Assembly: GCA_963815665.1 (NCBI GenBank) | Contig: CAWFHN010000011.1 | Span: 463,746-527,745, forward strand | Direction: 5' to 3' | Length of the DNA: 64,000 nt | Origin: DASUPK01 sp963815665 | Lineage (GTDB): Bacteria; Actinomycetota; Thermoleophilia; Solirubrobacterales; 70-9 | Shown: positions 8,472 through 16,903 of the stretch, piece after piece | Numbering within the stretch: the first letter of the stretch is position 1 | Layout: each line of letters starts with the position of its first letter | Program-made: the position numbers and the translations under genes | Notes under the pieces: model-generated | Told to the model about the DNA's origin: nothing | Database searches by the model: none | Seen by the model: the letters and a program-made list of their open reading frames with translations, nothing else

Positions 8472-10175
8472 ATGGCCGAGGAAACGCACCTGCGCCTGGC
8501 GCTCGCCCAGATCGACCCGACGGTGGGCGACGTCGAGGGCAACGTGCTGCTGATCTCGGAGTCGATCGAGCGAGCTCGCGACGGCGGCGCCCAGCTTGTC
8601 GTCCTCCCCGAGCTCTGCCTGTCGGGGTACCCGCCGGAGGACCTGGTGCTCCGGCGCGACTTCCTCGACGCCGTGCGACAGGGCCTCGACGCGATCGCTG
8701 CCGAGGTCGACGGAATCGTCGCCCTCGTCGGCTTCCCCGAGCATCTCGAGCGACCGGCGGACGAGCTCGAGCACTTCGACCCGCTGATCGACGCACCCCC
8801 ACCCCCGGCCTACAACTCGCTCGCCGTCCTCGCCGGCGGTGAGGTCCGCCAGGTCTACCGGAAGTGCCAACTCCCCAACTACGGCGTCTTCGACGAGCGC
8901 CGCTACTTCCAGCCCGGAAGCGAACCGGCGGTGATCTCCGTCGACGGCGCATCGGTCGGCCTGACCGTCTGCGAGGACATCTGGCACCCCGGCTTCCCGG
9001 AGAGCGATGAGGTTGCCGCCGGAGCCAACCTGGTGGTCAACGCCTCGGCATCCCCGTATCACCGCGGCAAGGGCAGGGCGCGCGAGGCGATGATCGCCGA
9101 GCGGGCCCGCTCGAACGGAGCGGCGTTCGCGCTCTGCAACACCGTCGGCGGTCAGGACGAGCTGGTCTTCGACGGCGCCAGCGTCGTCATCGGCCCGGAT
9201 GGGGAGACGCTGGCTCGGGCAGCGCAATTCGAGCCCGAGCTGCTTCTCTGCGACCTGGGGGCGCCCCGCGACGGCCATGCGTCCGCGCGGATCGCGGAGC
9301 CGATCGCGAGCGAGGAGGCTGAGGTCTACGGGGCGCTCACGCTCGGGCTGCGCGACTACGTGGAGAAGAACGGCTTCGAGCACGTCGTCATCGCCCTCTC
9401 CGGCGGGATCGACTCCGCCCTCGTCGCCCTGATCGCGGTCGATGCGCTTGGCCCAGACCGAGTCAGCGTGGTCGTCATGCCGTCCCCCCACTCGGCCGAC
9501 GCAACGCAGGCGGACGCCCGCGCGATCGCGGCGAACCTGGGTGTGGAGCTGATCGAGATCTCGATCGCCGAGGCGATGGACTCCTACGAGGGGGCCCTCG
9601 CGCCGAGCTTCGAGGGAGCCGAGCCCGGCCTGGCCGAGGAGAACCTGCAGGCGCGGATCCGCGGCAACCTCGTGATGGCGCTCTCGAACAAGTTCGGCTG
9701 GCTGGTGCTGACGACCGGCAACAAGAGCGAGATGTCGGTCGGCTACGCGACGCTCTACGGCGACATGGCCGGTGGCTTCGCCGTGATCAAGGACATCTTC
9801 AAGCTCCTGGTCTATCGCCTGGTGGCCTGGCGGAATGAGAAGGAGGGCCGCGAGCTGATCCCGGCGTCCGTGCTGGAGCGCCCGCCCTCGGCCGAGCTGC
9901 GCCCCGATCAGCTGGACGAGGACTCCCTCCCGCCCTACGAGACCCTCGACCGGATCCTGGAGGCCTACGTGGAGCGGGACGAGGGCGTCGAGGCGCTGGT
10001 GGCCCAGGGGCTGCCCGAGGAGACCGTGCTCGAGGTGATCCGATTGGTGGACCGCGCCGAGTACAAGCGCCGCCAGGCCCCTCCCGGGGTCCGGGTGTCG
10101 ACCAAGGCGTTCGGCCGAGACCGGCGCCTGCCGATCACCAACCGCTTCGGCTCGATGCGCCCGCTGCCGCGATAG
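8472..10175 (+). CDS. nadE: Glutamine-dependent NAD+ synthetase
   Basis: A 567-residue two-domain enzyme. The N-terminal nitrilase-type glutaminase has the Glu-Lys-Cys triad (LPELCLSGYPPED, YRKCQLPNYG, VCEDIW). The C-terminal ATP-pyrophosphatase domain has the P-loop SGGIDSALVALIA and later TTGNKSEMSVGY. It amidates nicotinic acid adenine dinucleotide to NAD+ using glutamine-derived ammonia, the last step of NAD synthesis. Length and domain order are normal. Its TAG stop forms the first three bases of a 40-bp repeat and hairpin. Confidence 0.95.
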   Translation: MAEETHLRLALAQIDPTVGDVEGNVLLISESIERARDGGAQLVVLPELCLSGYPPEDLVLRRDFLDAVRQGLDAIAAEVDGIVALVGFPEHLERPADELEHFDPLIDAPPPPAYNSLAVLAGGEVRQVYRKCQLPNYGVFDERRYFQPGSEPAVISVDGASVGLTVCEDIWHPGFPESDEVAAGANLVVNASASPYHRGKGRAREAMIAERARSNGAAFALCNTVGGQDELVFDGASVVIGPDGETLARAAQFEPELLLCDLGAPRDGHASARIAEPIASEEAEVYGALTLGLRDYVEKNGFEHVVIALSGGIDSALVALIAVDALGPDRVSVVVMPSPHSADATQADARAIAANLGVELIEISIAEAMDSYEGALAPSFEGAEPGLAEENLQARIRGNLVMALSNKFGWLVLTTGNKSEMSVGYATLYGDMAGGFAVIKDIFKLLVYRLVAWRNEKEGRELIPASVLERPPSAELRPDQLDEDSLPPYETLDRILEAYVERDEGVEALVAQGLPEETVLEVIRLVDRAEYKRRQAPPGVRVSTKAFGRDRRLPITNRFGSMRPLPR

Positions 10176-10212
10176 CGGCCGCTTGTGGCCGCTATCTGAT
10201 GGCGAAGCCGCC
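10173..10212 (+). repeat. 40-bp dispersed repeat, copy 1, with terminator-like hairpin at nadE 3' end
   Basis: The element begins at the nadE TAG. It contains the palindrome TAGCGGCC (10173-10180) / GGCCGCTA (10187-10194) and ends with ATCTGATGGCGAAGCCGCC, which recurs exactly, inverted, at 38463-38482. It fills the gap between the convergent nadE and thioesterase stops and could terminate both transcripts, although no T-run follows. Confidence 0.65.
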
Positions 10213-10619
10213 TACCGGCGGGGTCTCACCGCGATCGTCATCCGGCAAAGCGCGCAGAGCTCGCCATCGTCATCGCTCATCTCCACGTCCCAGATCCAGA
10301 TTGACCTGCCTCGCTGGCGGGCGACGGCAAGGGCGTTGACATGCCCGTCCGAGATCGGCCGGACGAAGGTCGTGTTGTTGTTCTGCCCGAGCGGGACGAT
10401 GTCGTCCTCCCGCAGCGCGGCCCAGGTCGCGGCGGAGCAGACAGCCTCACCGAGGGCGGCGTAGACCCCGCCGTGCACCACGCCGAATGGCTGCAGGTGG
10501 TGATCGTCGACCTTGATCCGGGCGCGAGCGCCATCGGGGTCCATCTCCCCCCACTCGACCCCGATATGGCTTGCGAAACCGCGCTGAAGGATGTCGCTTT
10601 CGGTCACGCCGGGGACCAT
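10212..10619 (-). CDS. PaaI-type hotdog-fold thioesterase
   Basis: This 135-residue single hotdog domain has the family signature HLQPFGVVHGGVYAALGE, with the catalytic acidic residue in the helix after HGG, then the conserved NNTTFVRPI strand. Members hydrolyse acyl-CoA thioesters, often aromatic or hydroxyphenylacetyl-CoA. The start is the ATG at 10619. It is convergent with nadE across the 40-bp repeat. Substrate unknown. Confidence 0.85.
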   Translation of the reverse strand: MVPGVTESDILQRGFASHIGVEWGEMDPDGARARIKVDDHHLQPFGVVHGGVYAALGEAVCSAATWAALREDDIVPLGQNNNTTFVRPISDGHVNALAVARQRGRSIWIWDVEMSDDDGELCALCRMTIAVRPRR

Positions 10620-10652
10620 AGTCGGCCGTCCGCAGGCGGGATACTGGCGCCG

Positions 10653-11276
10653 ATGGCGTTCATCGTCTGGAGCGGTGTCGAGGAGTGGATGACGGAGGTC
10701 GCCGCCGTGGTGGTCACCGATGGCGGGTTGGCCGGCAACGGAATCCAGATCGGCGCCGATCCGCTCCCTTACCGCGTCGGCTACCAGCTGAACGCAAGCG
10801 ACGGTTTCGTCACTCGGACGATCGACCTGGCGTCGAACGGAGAGGGATGGAGCCGGCGCCTGGAGCTCGTCCACGACGGCTCGGGAGGCTGGGAGGTTGA
10901 TCTTCTGGACGACGAGGGCGACGTCCCCGGCGGCGCGTGGGACGGCTCGCTGCCGGATCTGTCCGAGGCGCTCGACATCGACATCCAGAACTCGCCGCTG
11001 ACCAACACGATGCCGATCCTGCGCCACGGCTTCCATCGCGAGGGCAGCGGCGATCTCGTGATGGCCTTCATCAGGACGCCCAGCCTCCGCGTCGAGGCCT
11101 CGCCGCAGCGCTACGAGCACCTGCGCATCTCCGATGGGGGCTCGGTGGTCCGCTACATCAGCCGGGATGGGGATTTCACGGCTGATCTCGAGCTCGACCG
11201 GGATGGGCTGCTCGTCTTCTACCCGCGCCTGGCACGCCGGGTCGAGCCCCGCGCCCGCGTCGACGAGCCGGCATAA
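10653..11276 (+). CDS. Putative glycolipid-binding protein (PF06475-like)
   Basis: The 207-residue protein is rich in beta strands. Conserved features include YQLNASDGFVTRTIDL, then a GWEVDLLDD segment, a PDLSEALDIDIQNSPLTNTMPILR motif and a late VEASPQRYEHL strand. These resemble the putative glycolipid-binding family typified by Pseudomonas and Bacillus proteins of about 190 residues. It diverges from the thioesterase with 33 bases between starts. Biological role is not established. Confidence 0.72.
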   Translation: MAFIVWSGVEEWMTEVAAVVVTDGGLAGNGIQIGADPLPYRVGYQLNASDGFVTRTIDLASNGEGWSRRLELVHDGSGGWEVDLLDDEGDVPGGAWDGSLPDLSEALDIDIQNSPLTNTMPILRHGFHREGSGDLVMAFIRTPSLRVEASPQRYEHLRISDGGSVVRYISRDGDFTADLELDRDGLLVFYPRLARRVEPRARVDEPA

Positions 11277-11331
11277 ACGGCAGATAAGAGCTGCGTCACG
11301 CCCGCCGTCGCTGCCCTAGGCTGTCTCGCTC

Positions 11332-12507
11332 TTGGCGCTCACGGATGAACAGCGCGCGATGCTTCAGCTGCTGCTCGAAGGGGGGCAGGGCTACGACGAC
11401 ATCGGCTCCCTGCTCGGGATAACGCCCGACGAGGTGCGCTCTCGGGCTCGCTCCGCGCTCGGCGAGATCGGCGGCGCCGATCCCGACGCGCAGGTCGGCC
11501 TGAGCGACTACGTGCTCGGCCAGGCCGATCCGATCGGCCGCGCCGACGCCGTCAGGCACCTGCAGAGCGATCCTGAGGCCAACGCGCTCGCCCAGCGACT
11601 CGAGCAGAACCTGAGGCTGCTGGCGCCAAAGGCGCAGCTGCCGGAAATCCCAGAGCCTCGGGGCGGGCGCCGGGCCGGGCCGCCGCCTCCCACACCCGCG
11701 ACCCCGCCTCCCCCCACCGCTCCGCCGGCGGCCCAACCGGCACAGGGTCCCAGCGGCCCCGGCTTCGCATCTCGCGCGGCGGGATTCTTCAGCGGTCTCG
11801 GATCATTGACGGGAAGGCGCCGCACCCAGGCGATCGTCGGCGGAGCCGCGGCGCTCGCGCTGGTGATCGTGATCATCGTCGTCGCCACCAGCGGCGGTGG
11901 TGGCGGGAGCAGCGACTGCGCCCCGGTCGGCGACTCCGCCGCTCAGACGAGCATTGCGAACTCGCCCCTTGCTGCGGTCGGTGCAGCTTCCGGTGAAGAC
12001 TGCAAGCCGAGCGGAGTTGTGTCCCTGGTTCCGCTAGGCCAGCAAAAGAACGGGAAGTCACAGCTGGCCGGGTTCGCGTTCCAGACGAAGGCCGCCCACT
12101 TGAAGCCAACCGCTAATGGCAACGTGTACGTGCTCTGGATCGACGGCGGAGGCGGGCAGGCACGTGCGCTCGGTCGCGATACCGTCGGCGAGGATGGCAG
12201 CCTGACGGGCGCCGCCCCGCTCGCCGGCACCGAACTGACGCTGCTCCAGTCGGGGTCATTCAAGGTGTCCCTGGTCACGCAGGCCCAGACGCAGCAGATC
12301 CAGCGGGAGCTTCAGTCTCAGGGCAAGAAGGCAACAGGGCTCGTCTCCTTCGTCGGCACACTCGTCCTGCAGGGAAGCGGCGCGACCCTGCTTCAGCAAT
12401 TCCAACAGGTGCTCCAGCAGGTGCAACAGCAGTCAGGGACCTCGAGCGGCCAGTCGCAGGGCGGGAGCCAGTCCGGCGCCGGCGCCACTAAGGGCTCGAA
12501 GGGCTGA
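11332..12507 (+). CDS. Membrane protein with sigma-region-4-like HTH and extracytoplasmic RskA-like domain (paralogue 1)
   Basis: A 391-residue protein starting with TTG. Residues 1-45 form a sigma-70 region 4-type helix-turn-helix (TDEQRAMLQLLLEG, YDDIGSLLGITPDEVRSRAR). A long Pro-rich linker leads to one membrane helix at about 164-188 and an extracytoplasmic domain with NVYVLWIDGGG, similar in layout to the YQLWLVD strand of RskA-type anti-sigma factors. The tail is Gln/Ser/Gly-rich. This topology would place a DNA-binding-type module in the cytoplasm tethered to an outside sensor. The next gene is a shorter paralogue 16 bases downstream, so they are probably one operon. A possible -10 (TAGGCT, 11317-11322) lies just upstream. 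Function is inference. Confidence 0.72.
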   Translation: MALTDEQRAMLQLLLEGGQGYDDIGSLLGITPDEVRSRARSALGEIGGADPDAQVGLSDYVLGQADPIGRADAVRHLQSDPEANALAQRLEQNLRLLAPKAQLPEIPEPRGGRRAGPPPPTPATPPPPTAPPAAQPAQGPSGPGFASRAAGFFSGLGSLTGRRRTQAIVGGAAALALVIVIIVVATSGGGGGSSDCAPVGDSAAQTSIANSPLAAVGAASGEDCKPSGVVSLVPLGQQKNGKSQLAGFAFQTKAAHLKPTANGNVYVLWIDGGGGQARALGRDTVGEDGSLTGAAPLAGTELTLLQSGSFKVSLVTQAQTQQIQRELQSQGKKATGLVSFVGTLVLQGSGATLLQQFQQVLQQVQQQSGTSSGQSQGGSQSGAGATKGSKG

Positions 12508-12523
12508 CCGAAAGCGCCAGCCG

Positions 12524-13300
12524 ATGGCGTTGAGTGAGGATCAGCGCGCCCTGCTCCAGCTGCTGCTCGCCGGAGACACCTACCAGCAGATGGCGGAGCT
12601 GCTCGGTGAGAGCGCCGACGAGGTGCGGGGCAGGGCCCAGGCGGCCGCGAACGCCCTCGAAGGCGCACCTGAGCCGGATCTCTCGCCGCGGGCCGTCAGG
12701 GAGCGCCTGGACGCTCTGGATGGCCCCCGGGCGGGCAAACCGTCGCCGGCAGCGCCCGCGGCGGCGCCACCGGGCGCCAGAGGCGGTAGGGGCTGGCTGC
12801 TCTGGCTGGTGGGCGGGGCGGGCGTGCTCGTCGTGCTGATCGTCGTCCTGGTGATCGGGGGCGGCGGCGGCGGAGGCGGCGGCACCACCACGAGCACTAG
12901 CGGAGCCCAGGAGGACGTAGTGCCGATCAAGCTCATCCCGGTGGGCGGATCGAATGCGAGAGGGATGGTCTCCGTCGTCCGCGTTGCGGACCGGCCGGCG
13001 GTCGATCTCGCCATCGAGGGCCTGACGCCGAGCGGGTCCGGTCAGAGCTACGTGCTCTGGTTCGTTGGGTCGGGCGGGCGCAGCCTGCCCGTCGCGTTTC
13101 AGGCCGTCGGCCGCGACGGCAAGCTGACGGGCAGGACGCCGATCCCGACCGCCGCGGAGGGCCTCCTGCCCAGCTTCCAGACCGCCGAGCTGACCTTGAC
13201 CCGCCAGCGCGAGGCGGCCGCGGCGGTGAGGCAGGCGGCGCAGAACGCGACGCTGCCCCCGGTGGTGGGCACGACCGTCATGCGCGGGTCACTGCGCTAG
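12524..13300 (+). CDS. Membrane protein with sigma-region-4-like HTH and extracytoplasmic RskA-like domain (paralogue 2)
   Basis: The 258-residue protein repeats the plan of the preceding gene. An N-terminal HTH (SEDQRALLQLLLAGDTYQQ, ELLGESADEVRGRAQ) is followed by a short Pro/Ala linker, a membrane helix at about 90-115 flanked by a glycine run, and an outer domain with SYVLWFVGSGGRSLPVAFQAV. The two N-termini and the YVLW segments align clearly, indicating tandem duplication. The stop overlaps the convergent FAD-oxidase gene by four bases. No sigma factor gene is adjacent. Confidence 0.7.
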   Translation: MALSEDQRALLQLLLAGDTYQQMAELLGESADEVRGRAQAAANALEGAPEPDLSPRAVRERLDALDGPRAGKPSPAAPAAAPPGARGGRGWLLWLVGGAGVLVVLIVVLVIGGGGGGGGGTTTSTSGAQEDVVPIKLIPVGGSNARGMVSVVRVADRPAVDLAIEGLTPSGSGQSYVLWFVGSGGRSLPVAFQAVGRDGKLTGRTPIPTAAEGLLPSFQTAELTLTRQREAAAAVRQAAQNATLPPVVGTTVMRGSLR

Positions 13301-14892
13301 TCAGGCAGCAGCTTGCCCGGGTTCATGATCCCGGCGGGATCGAGGCGCTCCTTGACGGCCCGGAGCGCATCCAGCCCGAGCTCGCCGACCTCGGCCCGCA
13401 TGTAGGGAGCGTGGTCCCGCCCGACCGCGTGGTGGTGGGTGATGGTGCCCTCGGTCGCGACTATCGCCTCGCAGGCGGCGGTCTTGGCGGTGCGCCACTG
13501 CTCGAGCTCCTCGCCGCGCCGGGCGCGCGCGAAGAAGGTGAAGTAGATCGATGCCCCATCCGGATAGGCGTGCGAGACGTGGCACATGACGATCGAGCGT
13601 CCCCCCAGGGCGCCCCGCAGGGCCGCGCTCACGGCTCGGTAGAGCTCGTCGAGCCTGCTCCAGGTGTGAGCGGTCTCCAGCGTCTCGACCATGACGCCGA
13701 GGTTCATCAGCTCGTCGCGCAGGTAGGGGCCGCCGTAGCGGTTGCGCTCCCAGGATCGACCGACCGATCCGCCGAGGGGCACGGCCCCGCCCAGTCGCAG
13801 TCGCGTTTGGCCGAGCGAGCGGCGGCGCTGCACGGACTCGGCCTCGCCCTCCCAGCCGCAGATCATCAGGCAGCCGCCCTGGCGGCGGCGCAATGACAGG
13901 TAGGCGTCGAGCGCGCGCTTCTGCAGGCCATCGGTCCCCGCCAGCCCCAGGGAGACCCGGGTCTCCTCCTCGTCGGAGAGCCGCAGCACGTCCGGCGCCT
14001 CATGATGCTGGGCGAGGCTTCGGACGATCTCCCGGCCGGCCTCGAAGTCCTCCGCCATCCAGCCCTCGTAATGGCGGACCGCCGGCGCGGGCCGTACCCG
14101 GCAGCTCACCTCGGTGATCGCGCCGAGCGTTCCCTCCGAGCCGAGGACCAGCTCGCGCAGAGCCGGCCCGGCGGCGGTGTGCGGGATCCGGCGGGTGCGG
14201 AGGCGCCCCACCGGCGCGGTGAGCTCGATGGCGGTGACCACCTCGTCGAAGCGCCCGTAGCCGCTCGAGGCCTGGCCCGCCGAGCGGGTCGCCGCGAAGC
14301 CGCCGATCGTCGCCTCCTCGAATGACTGCGGGAAGTGTCCGATTGTGGCCCCGAGGGCGTTCAGCGCCCTCTCGGCATCGGGCCCGGACAGCCCGGGCCC
14401 CAGGGTCGCGGTGAGCGACCGGACGTCGAGATCGACCGAACGTAGATGGGCCAGGTCCAGCGAGACGACTGCGTCGTGGCCGTCGCCGACCGCGTCGAGC
14501 CCGCCGACCACGCTCGTTCCCCCCCCATAGGGCACCACGGCCACCCCATGCTCCGCGCAGGCGCCCAGCACGGCTTCGACCCCAGAGGCATCAGGGGGCC
14601 GAAGGATCGCGTCCGGGGCGGATTCGAGGCGCCCCGAGCGCAGCCTGACCAGGTCCGGATAGCTCCGGCCGGCGGCGCGGCGCAGCCGGTCCTCCCGGCC
14701 GTCGAGGACCTCGCTCGCGGCCGAGCGAACGGCGTCGGAGATGGGGCGCGACTCCGGCAGCGACACCTGCTCCAGCGCGGCCGGCTCACCTGCATCCTGC
14801 GGTTCCACGCCGAGCTCCTCGCGCAGCGCGGTCACCGCGGCCGGCGGCAGGTCGAGCCTGCGATCAGCGTCGCCCCAGCCCCACCACTTCAT
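13297..14892 (-). CDS. FAD-linked oxidase, alkyldihydroxyacetonephosphate synthase-like
   Basis: A 531-residue flavoprotein of the VAO/PCMH fold. The FAD-binding domain has VVPYGGGTSVVGGLDAV and the TIGGFAATRSAGQASSGYGRF loop; the C-terminal part has HVSHAYPDGASIYFTFF and ends in the VKERLDPAGIMNPGKLL motif. The opening MKWWGWGD and overall pattern match the AGPS branch (ether-lipid synthesis in eukaryotes); bacterial members are often broader hydroxyacid or aldehyde oxidases. It is the last gene of the leftward cluster from pgsA. Whether it makes ether lipid here is unknown. Confidence 0.85.
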   Translation of the reverse strand: MKWWGWGDADRRLDLPPAAVTALREELGVEPQDAGEPAALEQVSLPESRPISDAVRSAASEVLDGREDRLRRAAGRSYPDLVRLRSGRLESAPDAILRPPDASGVEAVLGACAEHGVAVVPYGGGTSVVGGLDAVGDGHDAVVSLDLAHLRSVDLDVRSLTATLGPGLSGPDAERALNALGATIGHFPQSFEEATIGGFAATRSAGQASSGYGRFDEVVTAIELTAPVGRLRTRRIPHTAAGPALRELVLGSEGTLGAITEVSCRVRPAPAVRHYEGWMAEDFEAGREIVRSLAQHHEAPDVLRLSDEEETRVSLGLAGTDGLQKRALDAYLSLRRRQGGCLMICGWEGEAESVQRRRSLGQTRLRLGGAVPLGGSVGRSWERNRYGGPYLRDELMNLGVMVETLETAHTWSRLDELYRAVSAALRGALGGRSIVMCHVSHAYPDGASIYFTFFARARRGEELEQWRTAKTAACEAIVATEGTITHHHAVGRDHAPYMRAEVGELGLDALRAVKERLDPAGIMNPGKLLPD

Positions 14893-14900
14893 CTCTGCGG

Positions 14901-15362
14901 TCAGCCCGATCCCCCTGTGGCCGCCGTCTCCAGTCCCGCCAGCGCCTCGTTCAGAGTCCGCCCGATGGCGCGGCGCATCATCGGCGAGCCCAGCCGCGAG
15001 AGCCCCCGCAGACGCCGGTCGAGCGACATCGTCACGTCGGTCTCGCCATCCTGCGGCTTCAGCCGTATCTCGGTTCTTGCCCGCCTGACGAAGCGCTCGA
15101 ATGGTGTCCCCTCGAGCGTCTGCTCGAACACGTAGCGCTCGCCGTCGGTCGCGTCGACGCAGCGGTAGTCGGCGCGCACTCCGCGGCCGTCGCGCGTCTC
15201 CAGGACCTGGGTCCAGCTGCGCTCGGCCGGCTCGCCCTCGCTGACGTTTTCAACCCGCTGGGTGTTCGGCCACCAGCGCGGCAGGTGATAAGGGTCGGTG
15301 ATCACCGACCAGAGCGCGCTCGTGGGCGCGGCGATGCGGCGCCTGCGCACGACGCGTGCCAA
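14901..15362 (-). CDS. SRPBCC (START-like) family protein
   Basis: 153 residues with the helix-grip pattern of polyketide cyclase/START-like proteins: RRRIAAPTSALWSVITDPYHLPRWWPN at the N-terminus (split by the family strand-helix turn), EQTLEGTPFERF in the middle, and a long amphipathic C-terminal helix (RAIGRTLNEALAGLE). Such proteins form a hydrophobic pocket for lipids or aromatic ligands. It lies nine bases upstream of the FAD oxidase and ten bases downstream of the MerR gene, suggesting an operon. Ligand unknown. Confidence 0.8.
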   Translation of the reverse strand: MARVVRRRRIAAPTSALWSVITDPYHLPRWWPNTQRVENVSEGEPAERSWTQVLETRDGRGVRADYRCVDATDGERYVFEQTLEGTPFERFVRRARTEIRLKPQDGETDVTMSLDRRLRGLSRLGSPMMRRAIGRTLNEALAGLETAATGGSG

Positions 15363-15372
15363 GGGCGAAGCC

Positions 15373-16119
15373 CTACTCCTCGCCGGTCAGCTTCCGCAGA
15401 TCGCGGACGAGCAGCATGTGGGTGAGGTTGTTGCAGGCGGCGGCAAGGCTCTCCAGGTTCTCGATCGCCTCGCGGCGCCGATTGTGGTTCGAGGAGCGCA
15501 GGCCCGGCCCCAGCACGGCCTCGAGCAGGGCCGACTCGCGGTCCGCGGCCGTCCGCAGCACCTTCAGGTTGCGCCCGCCGACGCCGAACCTGGCGAGCTC
15601 CGAACAGGCCTTGACGATCTCGCGATTCGTGTCGTCATAGAGCTTGGTGCCCTCGACGTTGTCGGGTTGCACGAGGCGCCAGTCCTCGAGCTCCTTGAGC
15701 AGCTCGCCTCCGACGCCGGTTTGATCGACCAGCTCCTCGACGGTCATCCGCGAGCCCTTGCCGGCCTCGACGGCCGTGGCCCGACGGAGGGATGCCGACC
15801 CCCCGCGCTCCTCGCGGGCGCCGGCAGCGAGCTCCTGCCGGATGACCCGGAGCGGCAGGAACTCATCGCGCTGCATTCGGAGGATCGTCCGCAGACGCTC
15901 CACGTCCGCCTGGCTGTAGAGCCGGTAGCCGCCCGGGGTCCGGCGCGGAGAGAGCAGCTTCTGGTCCTCGAGGTACCGGATCTTCGAGATCGAGATCTCC
16001 TCGAACTCGCGGCCGAGGATCTTGGCGACCGCGCCGATGGTGAGCGCCTTGCGGTTGGACGGCGCGCCGTCCGTTGATTCGGCGCCGGTGCGTTCGAAGG
16101 GTCTCGACGAGGCTTCCAT
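15373..16119 (-). CDS. ftsR: MerR-family regulator, FtsR (Rv1828)-like
   Basis: A 248-residue protein with a MerR winged helix at about residues 25-95 (LTIGAVAKILG, ISKIRYLEDQKLLSPRRTPGGYRLY) and a second winged-helix-like half (MTVEELVDQTGVGGELLKELEDWRLV). This two-domain form is characteristic of the actinobacterial Rv1828/FtsR group, shown in corynebacteria to activate ftsZ. Its position directly after a GarA-like FHA gene matches the Rv1827-Rv1828 order in mycobacteria, which supports the identity. The start ATG is two bases after the garA stop. No cysteines typical of metal-sensing MerR proteins are present. Confidence 0.85.
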   Translation of the reverse strand: MEASSRPFERTGAESTDGAPSNRKALTIGAVAKILGREFEEISISKIRYLEDQKLLSPRRTPGGYRLYSQADVERLRTILRMQRDEFLPLRVIRQELAAGAREERGGSASLRRATAVEAGKGSRMTVEELVDQTGVGGELLKELEDWRLVQPDNVEGTKLYDDTNREIVKACSELARFGVGGRNLKVLRTAADRESALLEAVLGPGLRSSNHNRRREAIENLESLAAACNNLTHMLLVRDLRKLTGEE

Positions 16120-16121
16120 GG

Positions 16122-16592
16122 TCACTTCTCCAGGTAGCTCAGCTTGTACTTGCCGATCTGAATCTCGTCGCCGTCCGCGAGCTGGTGGGACTCGATCCGG
16201 CGCCGGTTGACGTAGGTGCCGTTGAGCGAGCCCAGGTCGTCGATGTAGAGGCCGTCCTTGCGTCGCACCAGCAGGGCGTGATTGCGCGAGACCGTGACGT
16301 CGTCGAGGAAGACCCCGGCATCGGGGGTGCGGCCGATCGAGATCCGCTCGTCGTCGAGGGTGAAGCTCTCCCCCGCCCGGCCGCCGCCCGAGCGAATCAC
16401 CATGGCCGCGCCGTGCCGCTCGACGACCTCGTCGATGTCGACCTGATGCATCTCGCCCGACTCGTCGACCGTGTAGGTCATCGTCGTCGGCTCGTCCTTC
16501 CCCTCGGGACGGGAGAGGTAGGCGCCGCACTTCTGGCAGTAGTTGGCCCCCTCGGCGTTGACGAACCCGCACTCGGGGCAGTGGATCGCCAC
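16122..16592 (-). CDS. garA: FHA-domain protein, GarA/OdhI-like, with N-terminal zinc ribbon
   Basis: 156 residues. An N-terminal CPEC (5-8) / CQKC (19-22) zinc ribbon is followed by a linker with a Thr pair (EPTTMTYT, about 36-37) and a C-terminal FHA domain with the phosphothreonine-binding residues in GRTPDAG, SRNHALL and LNGTYVN. GarA/OdhI proteins switch 2-oxoglutarate dehydrogenase and glutamate dehydrogenase according to phosphorylation of an N-terminal Thr by Ser/Thr kinases. The Thr pair sits where the mycobacterial ETT motif lies, so a similar switch is likely. The zinc ribbon is an addition relative to mycobacterial GarA. Followed by the ftsR-like gene. Confidence 0.85.
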   Translation of the reverse strand: MAIHCPECGFVNAEGANYCQKCGAYLSRPEGKDEPTTMTYTVDESGEMHQVDIDEVVERHGAAMVIRSGGGRAGESFTLDDERISIGRTPDAGVFLDDVTVSRNHALLVRRKDGLYIDDLGSLNGTYVNRRRIESHQLADGDEIQIGKYKLSYLEK

Positions 16593-16605
16593 GATCGACC
16601 CCTGT

Positions 16606-16872
16606 CTAGGTGGGAGGCTTGGTCGGGGGCTCTGAGCGACCGGCGAGGATCTCGCTCAGCCGCTGCACGTCGTCGCCCTTGATCAGCGTGCCGCCGTCGG
16701 GGCGATTCTCACGCAGGCGGTTGACCAGCTCCGCCCTCAGAATGTCGATCTGCCCGTGCAGGATCCGGCGGCGGTAGGACACCTCCTGCTCCTCAGCGGT
16801 CAGATTGTCGATCAGCTCCTTGAGCTCTTCGTCGCTCATTGAGCCGATATCGGGAAAGGTCTCGTCCTCCAC
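16606..16872 (-). CDS. rsiG: RsiG-like c-di-GMP-binding anti-sigma factor candidate
   Basis: An 88-residue, mainly helical, acidic protein beginning with GTG after a GAGGAG sequence. Residues 28-43 contain Glu28, Ser32, Arg35, His39 and Asp43, i.e. E-x3-S-x2-R-x3-H-x3-D. This is the c-di-GMP signature of RsiG (E-x3-S-x2-R-x3-Q-x3-D) with His in place of Gln. In Streptomyces RsiG binds sigma WhiG when loaded with c-di-GMP; single-motif homologues from deep-branching actinobacteria act as homodimers. One motif is present here, so a dimer is expected. No whiG homologue is in the window. It is the first gene after a consensus promoter and precedes garA by 13 bases. Confidence 0.72.
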   Translation of the reverse strand: MEDETFPDIGSMSDEELKELIDNLTAEEQEVSYRRRILHGQIDILRAELVNRLRENRPDGGTLIKGDDVQRLSEILAGRSEPPTKPPT

Positions 16873-16903
16873 GGACTCCTCAACTTTCGGTCTTGGGGCG
16901 AGG

